The notes under the pieces were generated by a model that saw only the letters and a list, made by a program, of their open reading frames with translations, was not told the DNA's origin and did not search any database. A stretch of DNA of 64,000 nt from Leptodactylus fallax (taxonomy: Eukaryota > Chordata > Amphibia > Anura > Leptodactylidae): positions 9,521,501-9,585,500 of the forward strand of contig CAMRHE010000035.1 of the NCBI GenBank assembly GCA_947044405.1, in the 5' to 3' direction. A program made the translations under genes and the position numbers. Of the stretch, positions 11,471 to 23,140 are shown in pieces (the stretch's first letter is position 1; every line of letters starts with the position of its first letter).

Positions 11471-12114
11471 GTGTGTAAATGGGGCGCTATAAACATGGGC
11501 TATGGCACCTGTTTATATTATACGCTGTCTGTTTATAGTGACCGTGTGATGTAATTGTAGCCTTGTTACATACTGTAGACATGTACAGGACGAGGCTGTA
11601 GTTACATTACATGGCTGCTATGAGATGAATGACACTATGTAAACAGAGAAATGGTCATGGCGCTTACACAGGTACCATTCAAACAGCTGATCAGTGGGGG
11701 TCCTGGGTTTTTGAACCCCACTGATTAGTTTATTAATGACCTGGAAAACCTTTTAATTAGTTAACACCTGGGGCATTATTAATAAGGGGCACTATTTATA
11801 CAGGGTACACACGGATGTTATTAATATAAAGATGCACTTGGGGGTATTATTCATTATGGGGGGGGTTATATCATATATTTTATAATTGGGGGTAGCAGCA
11901 GGATGGGGGCTTTGTGTAGGTGAGGACAATGTGGGTTAGGTGCCTGGAAAAGTGAGGAGCCAAAGATGTCTGTGTTGCAAACTTTACAGAGACAAGTCAC
12001 AGCTGGAAGAAGTGGTCATGGCGGTCCAAAGGGAAGAGAAGGGAAATGTGAAGGATTAGTCAGAGACGTCACCTGTAAGTCACAAAATGTTACTGCACTG
12101 TATTCACCTAAATG

Positions 12115-13258
12115 ATAGAGGATAAATACCTGATTGATGGGGGTCTGTCTGCTGAGACCCCCACTGAGCCTGAGAATTGGGTTTTTTCCCCCCCACTAGG
12201 TGGGAATCCAGCCTGACCGCAGCCATATATAGGTGTGTCACTTGGTGGATGGACGAACCCGCATGGCTCTCATTCACTTTAATGGGAGTGCCAAAGATAC
12301 CCGAAGTCCAGTTGTGAAAGATCGTCCGTGTGTCCGTGCGCCAAACCGCTCTGGCCACACCCTGAGTCCTCTTTCTTATAAAAACCACACTCACCGCCAG
12401 TGAATGTCGGGTTCACCAGATAAATACAAGACAAGCCTTCTAAATTTTATATATTTATTAACCCCTAAATGGGTCGGTATTAACATCTAACACATGCAGT
12501 TCAGAACAGATATGCAGACATATGCAAGCATCAACAGTTACTAGTTGCAAGATACAGTACAAATAAAATAAAAGGGATTAAAGGTGAAATGATTACTTTA
12601 CCACACATGTCCTTGATGTGGTTCTATAGTCCAACACTCACACATGGCATGTGTGAGTCACCAGTGGAGGCTTTTCAGCATGTGGCATCAACAACAGTAA
12701 TCCAGCCTGCATGCTCTCATAACAGTCTCTCAGTATTAGTCCAATAGTCAATCACAAAAAACTCCTCATGGTCTGTCTGTAACAACTCTGTAGCATGATC
12801 CCAGCACAGTCTTCATAGCATGATCTCTTAGTGATAGTCTCCTCATAATCTCTTCCCACAGACCTCTTACCTCATCTTTTATACCCTTTTTGCCACCTCC
12901 CAGAATGAGGTCACCGGTGACAGTACGTCTGATGAGTTAATTCAATCAAATCCAGATCTTTTGTATAGAGCTGAAACAAAGTGAATTGATACACTGTTAT
13001 CAGTCATATCTGATCAACAGCCCAGGCTTGAACAATGCACTATTGTTTGATCAGCCAGGGCTGTATAAGAATACAATGGAGCTCTATTCTTCCAGCCTGG
13101 CTGCTACTGCCAATATGCACCTAGGCTTGTAGCTGCGCACAGTATGCAAGCAAGCAAGAAGGGATATCCTATACCCAGAGACCAAAATACAGCTGAGTTA
13201 TGGCCATATTTAGCCAGAATCATCACAAGGGGTATATGCTATGAAGTTAATATAGCGT
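12115..13258. other. No gene; probable unclassified repeat
   Basis: A short inverted repeat (GGGGGTCTGTCTGCTGAGACCCCC) lies near 12148-12171. From 12420 to 13200 the sequence is AT-rich, with a palindrome around CTCACACATGGCATGTGTGAG near 12638-12658. I recognise no protein motif or terminal repeat. Confidence 0.45.
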
Positions 13259-13730
13259 CTTATACCATCGTGTAAGCAGTTTGTAATAATTTTCTTGGAT
13301 ACGGACACAACGTGAGAAGCCATGGGCATTGACTAGGATCTTTTTTCTATCACATGGAGAAAGAGAGATCCCCAAGTCTTTTTCCCATCGTGACAGGAAT
13401 CCAGGGCAGGGGTCTGCCGTCAGGGAAAGAAGGAACTGATAGAGTTCGGAGTAGGCTCCCTTCAGTTCCAGGTATATTTTAGAAAAGGATTCTAGCCACG
13501 ACGGTTAATCTTCAGACCAGTATTGTGACAAATAAGAGTCACATGTAGAGGAGTAGTCCTGCAGCTGCATTCATCAAGACTAGACCTGTTCTTTGTAACA
13601 GCCAGGATGGAGTAGGTAGTTCATCTTTTGCAAAGAAGGAGGATAGAGTATGGTGCTGCAGTCTATTCCAAAATGTGGGTTGAGCGAGTCGTTTAGGGTC
13701 GACCAGATAAGGGAGTAGGTCTAGGGGCAT
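13259..13730 (-). pseudogene. C-terminal ORF2 fragment of an L1-like LINE
   Basis: Read on the - strand, 13410-13259 encodes a block with WEKDLGISLSP, then FSRCVRIQENYYKLLTRW. This is the conserved region after the reverse transcriptase in L1/Tx1-type ORF2 proteins. Upstream, 13730-13539 holds a further in-family segment (LVDPKRLAQPTFWNRLQHH) in another frame. Endonuclease and reverse transcriptase are absent, so this is a dead fragment. Confidence 0.65.
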
Positions 13731-14168
13731 TGTCGGTCTCGATTGAGAGAGTAGGGGTGAGTTTTTTTGTAGAGCATGCCAGGTGACAATTGTGCTATAT
13801 GGGAGAGAGCTTTTACTGGGAGTGGGACACAGAGGGACACAGAAGAAATCATATGGAGAACAAGATCAAGATAACAAAGTAGTGCATGTATAAAGTATGG
13901 TACTGTCATAATACATAATATATAAATATAATTTGACCAAATTAAACAATAAAGAATGGAATTAACATAAATCAAAGCATGCATCAAAGTGTGCACAAGA
14001 TCTGATGCATAACAAAAGTAATAAAAAAATATAAAAAAATATGTGATGTTGTGCACATGTTCTATCGATACAACATGTGAAAATTATTTCAGTGCTTATA
14101 AACATTTGATCATCGAAAGATTTTCATAAAAAGAAGTCATCAACCCTTATTATTAGTGAAACCATATA
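13731..14168. other. No feature recognised
   Basis: AT-rich sequence, no exon or repeat boundary that I can support. It may be flanking sequence or the 5' continuation of the LINE fragment. Confidence 0.4.
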
Positions 14169-14533
14169 CAGTGGCTTGCAAAAGTATTCATACCCCTTGA
14201 ACTTTTTCACATTTTTGTCACCTTACAACCACAAATTTAAATGTATTTTATTGAGATTTTAAGTGATAGACCAATACAAAGTTGCACGTTATTGTGAAGT
14301 GGAATGAAAATGATACATGGTTTTCAAAATTTTAATCAAATAAAGATATGAATAGTGTGAGGTGCAAAAGTATTCAGCCCCCTGTACTCTGATACCCCTA
14401 AATAAAATCCGGTGCAATCAATTGCCTTCAAAAATCACTTAATTAGTTAATAGAGTCCAGCTGTGCGTAATTTAGTCTCAGTATAAATACACCTGTTCTG
14501 TGAAGGCCTCAGTGGTTTGTTAGAGAACACTAG
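14169..14533. mobile_element. Terminal fragment of another Tc1-like element
   Basis: Starts after TA with CAGTGGCTTGCAAAAGTATT and continues as Tc1 terminal sequence, with internal direct-repeat-like GCAAAAGTATTCAGCCCCC near 14363. It stops at the gypsy LTR; the transposase and other end are absent. It is a different lineage from the three other Tc1-type families in the window. Confidence 0.8.
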
Positions 14534-15176
14534 TGTAATGGAATTGCTAGAGGAGCGATTCCCCAGTAGATGCTGGTGAACCCTGGGGGGAGGGGCATGA
14601 CAAGACAGTGAGCCCTAAGCTGAACCCCTCACTGTCCCTGGCTACTTGTCTGAACTGTCCTAGGCGACAGCCAGCAACTGGACAGCGATCCCTTCTTGAT
14701 ATAAGTGATAACACAGAACGCAGACAGGACAAACAACAACAAAAGCAAGATCAGCTAGCCAAGGGGTCGGTAACAGTCGAGCAACACAGTACAGAATCAA
14801 AATTCAAGAGAATAGTCAAAGTTAAGCCAGAGGTCAGGAATGAGAATACAAGTAATTAAACAGCAAGAGTAAATAGCTAGCACATACAAGGCAATAGCAA
14901 ACGCCAATGTCAAAGTGAGCAAACAATAAATTGGAAGGAAGAACTTGATAAGACGATAGGCTGTCAATTACACAGGTAAGGATAAAATTAACTATTAGGG
15001 GAGTAGAGGGAAACCAAGGTGAAGGAGATGGGTGTGGTAGAAAATCAATTAAGGAGGTGAGGGAATAGGACAGTGTTCAGACAATACCAGAAGAACCCAA
15101 AGGAAGGAATCACAGCCGGACCCACCTCCTGCGCCGAAGCATGCGGCTGGATGTTCGAATGGTTGCGGACATAACA
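14534..15176 (-). repeat. 3' LTR of a Ty3/gypsy chromovirus
   Basis: On the - strand the LTR starts TGTTATGTCCGCAACC at 15176 and ends in CA at 14534, about 643 bp. A polypurine tract abuts it at 15177. No second LTR copy is visible near 19200, so the 5' end of the retrotransposon is missing. Confidence 0.75.
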
Positions 15177-15192
15177 GCACCTCCCCCCTTTT
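15177..15192 (-). other. Polypurine tract of the gypsy element
   Basis: AAAAGGGGGGAGGTGC on the - strand, immediately before the LTR start TGTTATG. This is the expected plus-strand primer of LTR reverse transcription and fixes the LTR boundary. Confidence 0.8.
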
Positions 15193-16599
15193 ATGAGGGG
15201 CCACTGGACCTTCATCAGACAACCCAGGTTTAGAAGGGTTCTGCTGACAAAACAACTTAATGAGGCGTGGAGCATGAAGGTCCTTGCCAGGGACCCACAT
15301 CCGCTCCTCAAGGCCATAACTCTTCCAATGTACCAGGTACTGAACAGAGTTTCGTACCCAATGGGAGTCTAGAATTTTTTTGACCTCATATTCTAGTTCC
15401 CCCTGAATTATCACAGGCGCAGGTGGACTGGATGAAGGAATGATAGGCGTAATGTACTTTTTCAAAAGAGATTTATGTAACACATTGTGAATGCAGAAAG
15501 ACTTAGGCAGTCGTAGTTTAAATGACACAAGATTAATAACATCAGTGATGGTGTACGGCCCAATGTAACGTGGAGCAAATTTAGAAGATGAAACCCTAAG
15601 GCGCAGATTTTTTTGTGGACAGCCAAACCCAAATCTCCCACCTTGTACTCAGGACCCGGTAAGCGTCTCTGATTTCCCTGACTTTTTTGATTTTCTTGGG
15701 CTTTTACCAGGTTCTGCAGAGACTGGGTCCATACTGTGCACAGTCATCGATAAGTCTGTTCAGCGGTAGGATTTATAGATTCAGTGCTACGAAAAGACAA
15801 GTACCTAGGGTTAAAACCATAGTTACAGTAAAATGGAGACATCTTAGTGGTGGAGTTCCTTCTGTTATTAATCGCAAACTGGGTCAACGGAAGAAACTCC
15901 CTCCACTGTTCCTGGGCATCAGACACAAAGCACCTCAGGTATTGTTCAAGAGACTGGTTGAGTCTCTCTGTCTGTCCATTGGTCTCCGGATGGAATGCGG
16001 AAGAAAAAGACAAAGAGACCCCCAGACAACCACAAAATTCCCTCCAAAACCTGGAAACAAATTGTACTCTCTGCTCAGGCACAATATTTTATGGTACCCC
16101 ATGCAAACGAAGTATATGGTTAATAAACAGAGAGGCTAAGTGTCGAGCACTAGGAAGCTTTTTTAGTGGTATGAAATGGCACATTTTAGATAATCTTTCC
16201 ACTAGCACCCATACCACAGTTTTCCCTTGAGAAACAGGCAGATCTGTAAGAAAGATGGGACCACGGTGTTTTAAGTATAGAAAGAGGATGAAGAAGACCC
16301 TCTGGTAACCTTCTATGTACCTTCATCCTAGCACATACCTCACAGGCTGAGACAAATTTATGTACATCTTGGGACCAATTAGGCCACCAGTATGAGCGAG
16401 AGAGTAGATATTTGGTACCAGCGATGCTAGGATGTCCTGCTAAAGAGGAGCAGTGAATTTCCTCTAACACACAGAGATGAAGGTTGGGGGGTACAAATAA
16501 TTTCCCAGTGGGAGTATTTCTGGGAGAAAGATCTTGCGAATTAACCACAGATGTGGCAACATCAGGGTTTATAGAGGCAACTACCACTCCAGGGGACAA
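15193..16599 (-). pseudogene. Gypsy integrase with C-terminal chromodomain, broken
   Basis: Reading down the - strand: an HHCC zinc-binding region (HCSSLAGH then CEVCARMK, about 16330-16470), a DDE core part with AFHPETNGQTERLNQSLEQY that contains the catalytic Glu (about 15950-16030), and a chromodomain (EYEVKKILDSHWVRNSVQYLVHW and onward, about 15240-15400). The chromodomain places the element among chromoviruses and would steer insertion to chromatin marks. The pieces lie in different frames with stops between them, so no functional enzyme is made. Confidence 0.85.
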
Positions 16600-16748
16600 G
16601 ATTTTTCCGGGACGATTCCTGGAGCATCACTGACACAAAAACTGCGAAAAAGAGCATTGGCTCGCACATTTTTAGTACCTGGACGATAGGTTACAACAAA
16701 GTTGAAACACATGAAGACCAAGGCCCAGGGAGCCTGCCTAGAAGAGAG

Positions 16749-17811
16749 TCACTTAGCCCCATCCAAATACAATAGATTCTTATGATCAGTAATTACTGTG
16801 ACTTTATGCTTAGCCCCCTTGAGGAAACACCCATTTAATAGGTAAGAGTTCACGATTACCCACGTCATAATTGCGCTCTGAAGGGGAGAACTTCCTCGAG
16901 AAAAAGGGCAAAGGTCACAAATGTGTGAGGGTCTCTGGGCCCTGAGACAGAACTGCACCAACTCCTACTTCTGAAGCATCAACCTCCACAACAAATGGTT
17001 AATCCAAGTCTTGTGGCACTAAGACAGGAGCTTCAACAAAACATGTCTTAAGCTGCTCAAATGCCTGTTCAGCCTCAAGAGTCCAGTTGGTCAAATAGGC
17101 ACCCTTCTTAGTGAGATCTGGCAATGGCTTAGCTATGATAGAGAAATTTTTGATAAATTTCCGATAATAATAAGCCCAGGAAGCATTGCAGCGCCTTAAG
17201 ATTAGAAGGACGTTCCCATTTTTTTTTTTATAGCCGTGACCTTGAGTGGATCCATTCAAAAAGATTCGGGGTTATGACATAACCCAGGAAAGTGACTATT
17301 TGGACTCCGAACAGGCATTTGGACTGTTTAGCAAAACATTCCTCACATGTTCAACATGTGTATCCCAATCAGGAGAGAAAACCAGGATATCGTCCAGATA
17401 GACAACCACATAATGGCCAAGCAGGTCTCTAAATACATCTTTGATAAAATGTTGGAAAACTGCTGGTGCATTACACAACCCGTAGAAGGACGTAACTAGA
17501 TACTCAAAGTGACCCTCCGGGGTGTTAAATGCAGTTTTCCACTCATCTCCCTCCCTGATCCGGATCAGATTGTAGGCCCCCTGGAGATCAATCTTAGAAA
17601 ACCAGTGGGCACCCACTATCTGATTGAAGAGATCAGGAATCAGTAGAAGAGGGTACTGGTTCCTGACAGTAATCTTATTTAGTTCACGGTAATGAATGCA
17701 CGGCCGCAAACCCCCATCTTTTTTATCAACAAAAAAGAAACCAGCTCCCATGGGGGAATTAGATGGCCAGATCTGTCCTTTCAAAAGACTATCATGGATG
17801 TACTTCCGCAT
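16749..17811 (-). pseudogene. Gypsy reverse transcriptase and RNase H, broken
   Basis: The reverse transcriptase frame (17811-17296) has [16 protein letters not shown], the motif A region [11 protein letters not shown], and an intact YLDD active-site box in [12 protein letters not shown]. Downstream, 17259-16999 is the connection region (YYRKFIKNFS, then LTKKG) and 16961-16749 retains the RNase H end (KVTVITDHKNLLYL). Frame changes separate all three. It is an old, inactive copy of a Ty3/gypsy pol. Confidence 0.88.
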
Positions 17812-18054
17812 AGCCTCACGTTCAGGAGCTGAGAGATTTGAAGATCCTTCCCCTGGAAGGAGATCAAGAGATCAATGATCAAGAGATCAATGCCACAGTC
17901 ATAAGGTCTATGCGGGGGTAAACTGTCATCAGATTTTTGATCAAACACATCCAAAAAAGCAGTGCAGGAAGTCAGGTAAGAGAGTCTCCTCAGTGACACA
18001 ATCCAATATATGCAAGGCTATACAATGGGAAGAACACTGGTCTCCCCATTTCAC

Positions 18055-18420
18055 CTACTCACTCCTAGACCAATCAAAAATAAGGTTATGGAGGACTAAC
18101 CAGGGAAGGCCCAAAATCGTATCCGAAGCTAGACCCTCCATAACAGGAAAACTTATGACCTCTGAATGAATAGAGCCTACTTGAAGACTGATTAGGGGGG
18201 TCCTGTATCGGACTCCACCCCTGGCCAATTTCATAGAATCTGCTCCAGTAACTGATAATGGATTGTCTAACAATAATAGATCTAAACCCAAGGCAGAAAT
18301 AAATGACAAATTAACAAAATTAGCCCCAGCTCCCGAATCTACAAGAGCCTGGCCAGATACAGACTTGTTCTTGTAGGACAGAGATACTGGTAACATCACC
18401 TTATGGTAACTTTCAGAAGG
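18055..18420 (-). pseudogene. Gypsy aspartic protease region
   Basis: An open frame with VDSGAGANFV, the D-S/T-G active-site motif of retropepsins, followed by the conserved TILGLPWL block. It directly follows the zinc knuckle of gag in the same reading direction. The segment is open but sits in an element with broken gag and pol. Confidence 0.82.
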
Positions 18421-19100
18421 TACCTGATTGGGTTTTAATGAGCAGTCTTGGATGAAATGACCCGGTTTACCACAATACAGGCAGAGGTTATTCTGAAGAC
18501 GGTATTTTCATCCAGCCTTGGCATCCAGCACTCCCAGCTGCATAGGTTCATCACTGGTGAAGGCAGAAGGGAAGACAGATTTCATATGAGAGAGAGAAAG
18601 ACAGACAGAGAATTGAGAGGAATCAGGCCCTACTCTCTCTTTGCGTCTGTCCCGGAGTCTCCGGTCAGTGCGAACAGCTAAGGCCATGGCCTGCTCTAAG
18701 GTAGCAGGATCTGGGCAACACACTCAAATATCCTTCACTGAATCATTAAGACCCTGTTTAAAAAGAGCCCTCAAAGCTGACTCACACCAACCTGTCATTG
18801 TGCTGTATTTACGAAATTCAGAGCAATAAGTCTCAGCAGAGCGTTTGCCCTGCTGAATAGCAAAGAGTTGCGACTCAGCAAGTCCAATGTGGTCAGGCTC
18901 CGCATAAATAACACCCAGATGCTTTAAAAATCTTTCTAAATCTGTCCACTCCTCTGCCCCAGGAGGAAGTTTAAGGGCCCAAGCCTGTGGATCCCCCCTG
19001 CAAGAGAGAAATGACCACACCTACCATCTGGGACTGAGACGCATGAGGGTTAAGTCGAAAATATAAATGACATGACTCCCGAGACATCTCAGATTTTTCT
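18421..19100 (-). pseudogene. Gypsy gag with CCHC zinc knuckle, broken
   Basis: The 19020-18724 frame carries the retrotransposon gag core (DPQAWALKLPP, then FRKYSTMTGW). The next frame (18723-18508) leads to a nucleocapsid zinc knuckle CLYCGKPGHFIQDC at about 18450-18490, with C-X2-C-X4-H-X4-C spacing. A probable start region lies near 19085. An in-frame stop and frame changes make it a pseudogene. Confidence 0.8.
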
Positions 19101-19199
19101 CAGTCTCCTGAAAAATGATCCAGGAGTAACATCTTAACCCAGGGAATAGAAAGCACAGCAGTTGGTGACGTAGCAGCCTCAGCTTGGTTCCAGGTAAGG

Positions 19200-19500
19200 T
19201 TATGAAATTAGTCAGGGTTCAAGAAGTGAGGTATTGCCCTATATGTGGACTAGGCTGTTTTGTTAGTTTTGTTCATGTTATCACTTACAAGCTCAATAAA
19301 GCCATTTCTTTTGGATTGCCATTACCTGATATGCTGTTTATTTGTTTATGTGGCACCCAGCACCACAAACACCTCTGTAAAGTCCAGGAAGCTGCTACCT
19401 TTGAAGCTAAAATACCCCCAATTGTCACTATATATATATGGAGGGAGCCTTGTGCTGCTGTTGGGACTAAGGGGAACAGATTAACATCATAATCAATGCT
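19200..19500. other. Junction between the gypsy and DIRS remnants
   Basis: No LTR copy matching 14534-15176 is seen, so the gypsy 5' end is lost here. The stretch has no coding signal I can support. Confidence 0.5.
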
Positions 19501-19755
19501 TCCCTTACGTCCCACCAGCAGCACAATAGTGGCAATCTAGCAAGAAGAACCCCTAGGGAGGGCCATCTTTAAGTGAGAATTCAATATGGTATGGACAAAG
19601 GAGTAGCCTACGATCCTCAAGTATTTAATCTATAATGATTAAGAAAGGTTAAATGTGAACTCCAAGAGGCAGAGGCACATATTTGTTTCAAAGGAACAGT
19701 ATTCCTCTCCGCCCAAGTTGTTGACACAGATTTGGTGAAATGTGCTCTAACAAAT

Positions 19756-20330
19756 TCAGGAGGTTACAAGTCCTGAACTGTAAAAAAACAATGAGGTGGT
19801 CTCTTTAATCCATTGAGACAAGGAAGGCTTAGAAGCTTTAAGTCCCTTGTTGTACCCTGAGAAAGACAGCAAGAAATTTTCTGCCGGTCTGAAAGGTAGA
19901 GATCTCTCAAGATAAATCCTTAGACACCGAGCAATGTCCAGAGATTGGATTTTGGTCTCTTCAGGAGTGAAAGGCTCTGGAAAAAATACCAGCAATGATA
20001 TTACCTGATTAAGATTGGCATATGAATCTACATAGAAGGCGATGTATGGCTCCACAGAAGATAATGCCTGCAGTTCTCCAATCCTCTTTGCTGAGGATAT
20101 CTCCAGTGAAAACACGATCTTAAGCATGAGAAATTTGGGTTCCACATCCTCCAAACAAAGGCTCACACAACCCTCTAAGGTCTGTGGACAAGTCCCATTG
20201 GGGAATGGTGTGAAAAATAGGAGGTCTTAGTCTAGACGCTCCTTTAAGGAACCTCTTTATTAGAAGATCCTGAGAAAACAGCTTACCCAAACAGGCAGAC
20301 AAGGCTGAAACCTGACATAGTTCCTATTAG
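19756..20330 (-). pseudogene. DIRS tyrosine recombinase fragment
   Basis: The frame has SSAKRIGELQALS, equivalent to the first catalytic Arg region of DIRS recombinases, and later PAENFLLSFSGYNKG. The downstream His-X-X-Arg block and the nucleophilic Tyr are not seen in this copy before the frame stops at 19756, so it looks truncated. Confidence 0.72.
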
Positions 20331-20868
20331 TAGAGTCTGCTATAGAGAAAGATAGAGTGTTCAGGACTGCTCCAGAGAGTCCTCTAGATTGTAGTAGGGA
20401 CTGGTCAACCTCGAGGTTGCCAGATTGAAGGATTTCAGATCCTGGCAAAGCCGGGAGGCCTGAGACACCAGCTTCTGAATGGGAGGAAGCCTCCAGTATG
20501 ACCCGCGACTTATCTGTATGAGTTGGGAAAACAAAGATCTCTTCGGCCAATATTGAATGATGGCAATTACTCAAGATCTTCCCCACTTTGCTGAGAAGAG
20601 GTTGAGATCGAATTCCTCCCTGTTTGTTCAAGTAGAGAACTGTAGTCATGTTGTCCGACCGCACTCTAACTGTTTTCCCTTTCAGCAGATCGGAGAAGTG
20701 CAGGAGTGCCAACCATACAGCTCGGAGTTCTCTCCAGTTGGACGACATCATCCTCTCGTGGGTATTCCAAGACCCTTGTACAGGAATCACGTTTAGTTGG
20801 GCTCCCCAACCCAAGAGTGATGAGTCTGTTATCAACAGTGTCCAAAAGGGTTGAACCGTGGCATCCAA
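20260..20868 (-). pseudogene. DIRS RNase H region
   Basis: An open frame of 202 codons. It holds LLITDSSLLGWGAQL, then SSNWRELRAVWLALLHF, then VRSDNMTTVLYLNKQGGIRS, the conserved RNase H blocks of DIRS elements with catalytic Asp and Glu positions present. It continues toward the recombinase region. It is isolated from the reverse transcriptase by frame changes. Confidence 0.82.
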
Positions 20869-21430
20869 TCCTTTTGGCTGTCTTTTATATTAATCCACCA
20901 TTTGAGGGATAGACGGGCTTCCTGAAACTGGGAGAATATTTTAATCACTGGGACTGTGATTTCAGGCCAGAAGTACCTCCCTCTGGAGGGGGCAAAGATG
21001 CCATAGTGCCCATGGAACCACATCTACGGCTGCAGAGATTAGTCCCAAAGCTTTCATACCTGTCCTGATGGTGACTGGACAGGGGATCAACAGAAACTTT
21101 GCGGCTGCTATAATCCTTTCCCTTCTGGAGGGTGGAAGCGAGACCTTCATTAGACTGGAATCGATGATGAACCCAAGAAACTGCTTCTGGGTTTGCTAGA
21201 GTTATATGGGACTTCTGTCAATTAACTATCCAGCCTAGATGTTGGAGGAAGTTGATGGTGCTATTTAGATGCTGCTGTAGGACTGCTCTGGAGGAGGTAT
21301 TTATTAGCCAATTGTCCAGGTAACGGACAATGGAGATCCCCTGGATTCTGAGAGCTGCGGCTACCGAGGATACCACCTTGGTGAAGACATAGGGAGCTGA
21401 CATTATCCCACGCCTGCACAGTAGAGATGG
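20869..21430 (-). pseudogene. DIRS reverse transcriptase, C-terminal part
   Basis: Contains GIMSAPYVFTKVVSSVAAALR followed by ISIVRYLDNWLI. The active-site box YLDD reads YLDN here, so one catalytic Asp is lost. The following frame (21150-20962) has the linker to RNase H with IRTGMKALGLISAAVDVVP and LCPLQRE. Inactive. Confidence 0.78.
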
Positions 21431-21796
21431 ATTGCTGGCTGCAGTGCAGTATCGGGAGTATTGCGCACGCACCGGCAGAGTCAAAGAAGAGGAGGAGCTA
21501 TCCCCACAGAAGGAGGTCTGGACAGGAAGACAGGTAAGTATGATGGGGTGGGGGGGTGGCCGAGTTAGTTGGGAAGGGCTAGTTGTGGGCGGGATAGCTA
21601 GGGAGAGAGAGAAAGGGTGTGAGAGAGTTAGGGGGAGGGAGTGAGAGGGATTTAGTGTGGGTCAGCCTACAACTACCATGATGCATTGCATGAACTAAGA
21701 CAGCAGAAAGCTACACCAGAAATCACTCAAAACACTGCTAAAGGTATTTGGGTGCACTTATTAACCCAAGATTTTTTGCGTGGAAAACCCATTTAA
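21431..21796. other. Foreign segment inserted in the DIRS reverse transcriptase
   Basis: GC- and purine-rich sequence (GGTGGGGGGGTGG, AGAGAGAGAAAGGG) ending with GGAAAACCCATTTAAG, unlike the coding flanks, which resume with DIRS protein signal on either side. Probably a short non-autonomous element; its ends were not established. Confidence 0.5.
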
Positions 21797-22826
21797 GTAC
21801 TCCTTGACCTCTGTAGCGCTTGCTGGTGAATGAAAGGAAGACGGGTGGTCTGAACAATCCGGTCCTGGGGAGGCACAGAGAACTCTATGCAGTACCCAGA
21901 CTGAATTATTTCTAGGACCCAGGGGTCTAGGATGTTTTTTTTCCCAAGATTCTAGAAAAAAAAAAAAAAAAAGAGTTGGCCACTGACAGGAACATCCCAC
22001 ACTGGAGGAGGAGGATAGTTGCCAGAAGTCCGGTTTCCTTGTCTTCTTGTCGTCTCTGGGGTTACAACGGCCAGGATTTCTTCTCTGAAACCTGCGATGC
22101 CTCTGAAATTGACCCCTAGCTTTCTGAGGTCTCTAAGCAGATTGCCCTCTACAGCGTGGCCTACTGCGCCCTCTAAAGGACTGAGGGAGGGATTTACCTT
22201 TCTTGTTTGCAAGACCATCCATAATTCTATCCAATTCCTGGCTAAATAATTTGCCAAGTTTGTAAGGAAGGCCACATATATTGAACTTGGAAGCATTGTT
22301 TGCCATCCAGAGCTTGAGCCACAAGGGTCTGCGAGCTGCAGTAGTAAGGGCCATAGCCTTAGCAGATTGCTTGACTTGATGTACTGAGGCCCCATTTAAG
22401 AAATCTGCTTGTAAAGAGAGATTCTTCAAGGAGGACAACAAATCAGCCCTGGAGACACCAGAATCTATGTCTCCTCTGAGAGAAGAGAGGTCCGTACAAA
22501 GCTTTCTAGCCACCTCACTGTAGGCAATGACCACAGAGCACTGGGCGGAAGAAGCAGAATAGGCCCTTCTTAAGTTGCACTCAGCTGTCTTTCCATGGGG
22601 TCCTGCAGGTTAGATCCATCCTCCGAAGAAACTAAGGTACGTCTGGACAGCTTAGCTACAGCCATGTCCACCTTGGGCAGAGGACCCCAATTCCTGTACT
22701 GTACTTCTGATACAGGAAATAAGGTCTTAAACCTTCTAGACAAGAAAAAAGCCGTTTTAGGATGCTTCCACTCGTTGGACAAGGTGTTCAGGAATATGTC
22801 ATCCACTTTGAAGGCCCTAGGCCATT
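21797..22826 (-). pseudogene. DIRS gag-like region and start of reverse transcriptase
   Basis: The 22534-22133 frame (MVIAYSEVARKLCTD onward, with AARRPLWLKLWMAN) matches the gag-like protein of vertebrate DIRS elements. An overlapping frame continues to 21960. At 21960-21797 a segment with ILDPWVLEIIQSGY corresponds to the start of the reverse transcriptase. A poly(A) run at 21955-21972 breaks the frame between them. Confidence 0.7.
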
Positions 22827-23140
22827 TCAGACCCCAGAGTATAATGAGCAGAAGCCCAAGGGAGGTGAGGAAATGTAACAAATAGTGTTGTTCACCTCTT
22901 CTGGCCTCTTCTGGTCACAGAGATGTCATGAATGATGTCAGAGACAAGACGATGTCTTGACACCAAATGACAACAGGGTAACGTCCTGTGGGTTACGCCT
23001 CCATCATTTTGTGTCATGACACTGACCACAGGCCTCAGCTGTCTCTGTGAAAAATGGAACAAATGGCACATGGATGGTATCCGTGTGCCATCTGTACTTT
23101 CTCTGGACCGCAAAATCAATAAGAATAGGACCAGCCAAGA
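22827..23140. mobile_element. Fragment of the hairpin/minisatellite element family
   Basis: Starts with AGACCCCAGAGTATAAT, half of the hairpin seen at 10397 and 10679, then a GGGAGGTGAGGAA segment resembling 10447-10490. No minisatellite is present. The limits are approximate. Confidence 0.5.

Larger units (their letters stand above)
9909..11516. mobile_element. Second minisatellite-bearing element, relative of the hAT at 4575
   Basis: Begins with CAGGGGCGCACCGCTAATG, followed by a GC-rich head, a poly(A) run near 10013-10034, two hairpins and a minisatellite, in the same order as the element at 4575-6533. The segment around CCTGGGTCTCC, the hairpin and the start of the array are recognisably alike. 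I could not find a matching right terminal repeat, so that end is probably deleted or diverged. Confidence 0.6.
8885..12114. repeat. Large imperfect palindrome around a minisatellite element
   Basis: The left arm (8885-9233 plus 9711-9908) is the inverted counterpart of the right arm (about 11517-12114). Matching blocks run in order, for example CACTTTTCCAGGCACCTAACC against its complement in the right arm, and GGTCACTATAAACAGACAG at the inner edge of the left arm against CTGTCTGTTTATAGTGACC. The left arm alone is interrupted by a retroposon at 9234-9699. The spacer (9909-11516) is a minisatellite-bearing element. It may be a fold-back transposon or an inverted duplication of the flank. Confidence 0.75.
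19501..22826 (-). mobile_element. DIRS retrotransposon, decayed
   Basis: A tyrosine-recombinase retrotransposon on the - strand. Reading from 22826: gag-like region, reverse transcriptase, RNase H, then tyrosine recombinase. This class integrates through a recombinase and not a DDE integrase. A foreign segment interrupts the reverse transcriptase at about 21431-21796. I did not find intact inverted terminal repeats. Confidence 0.82.
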
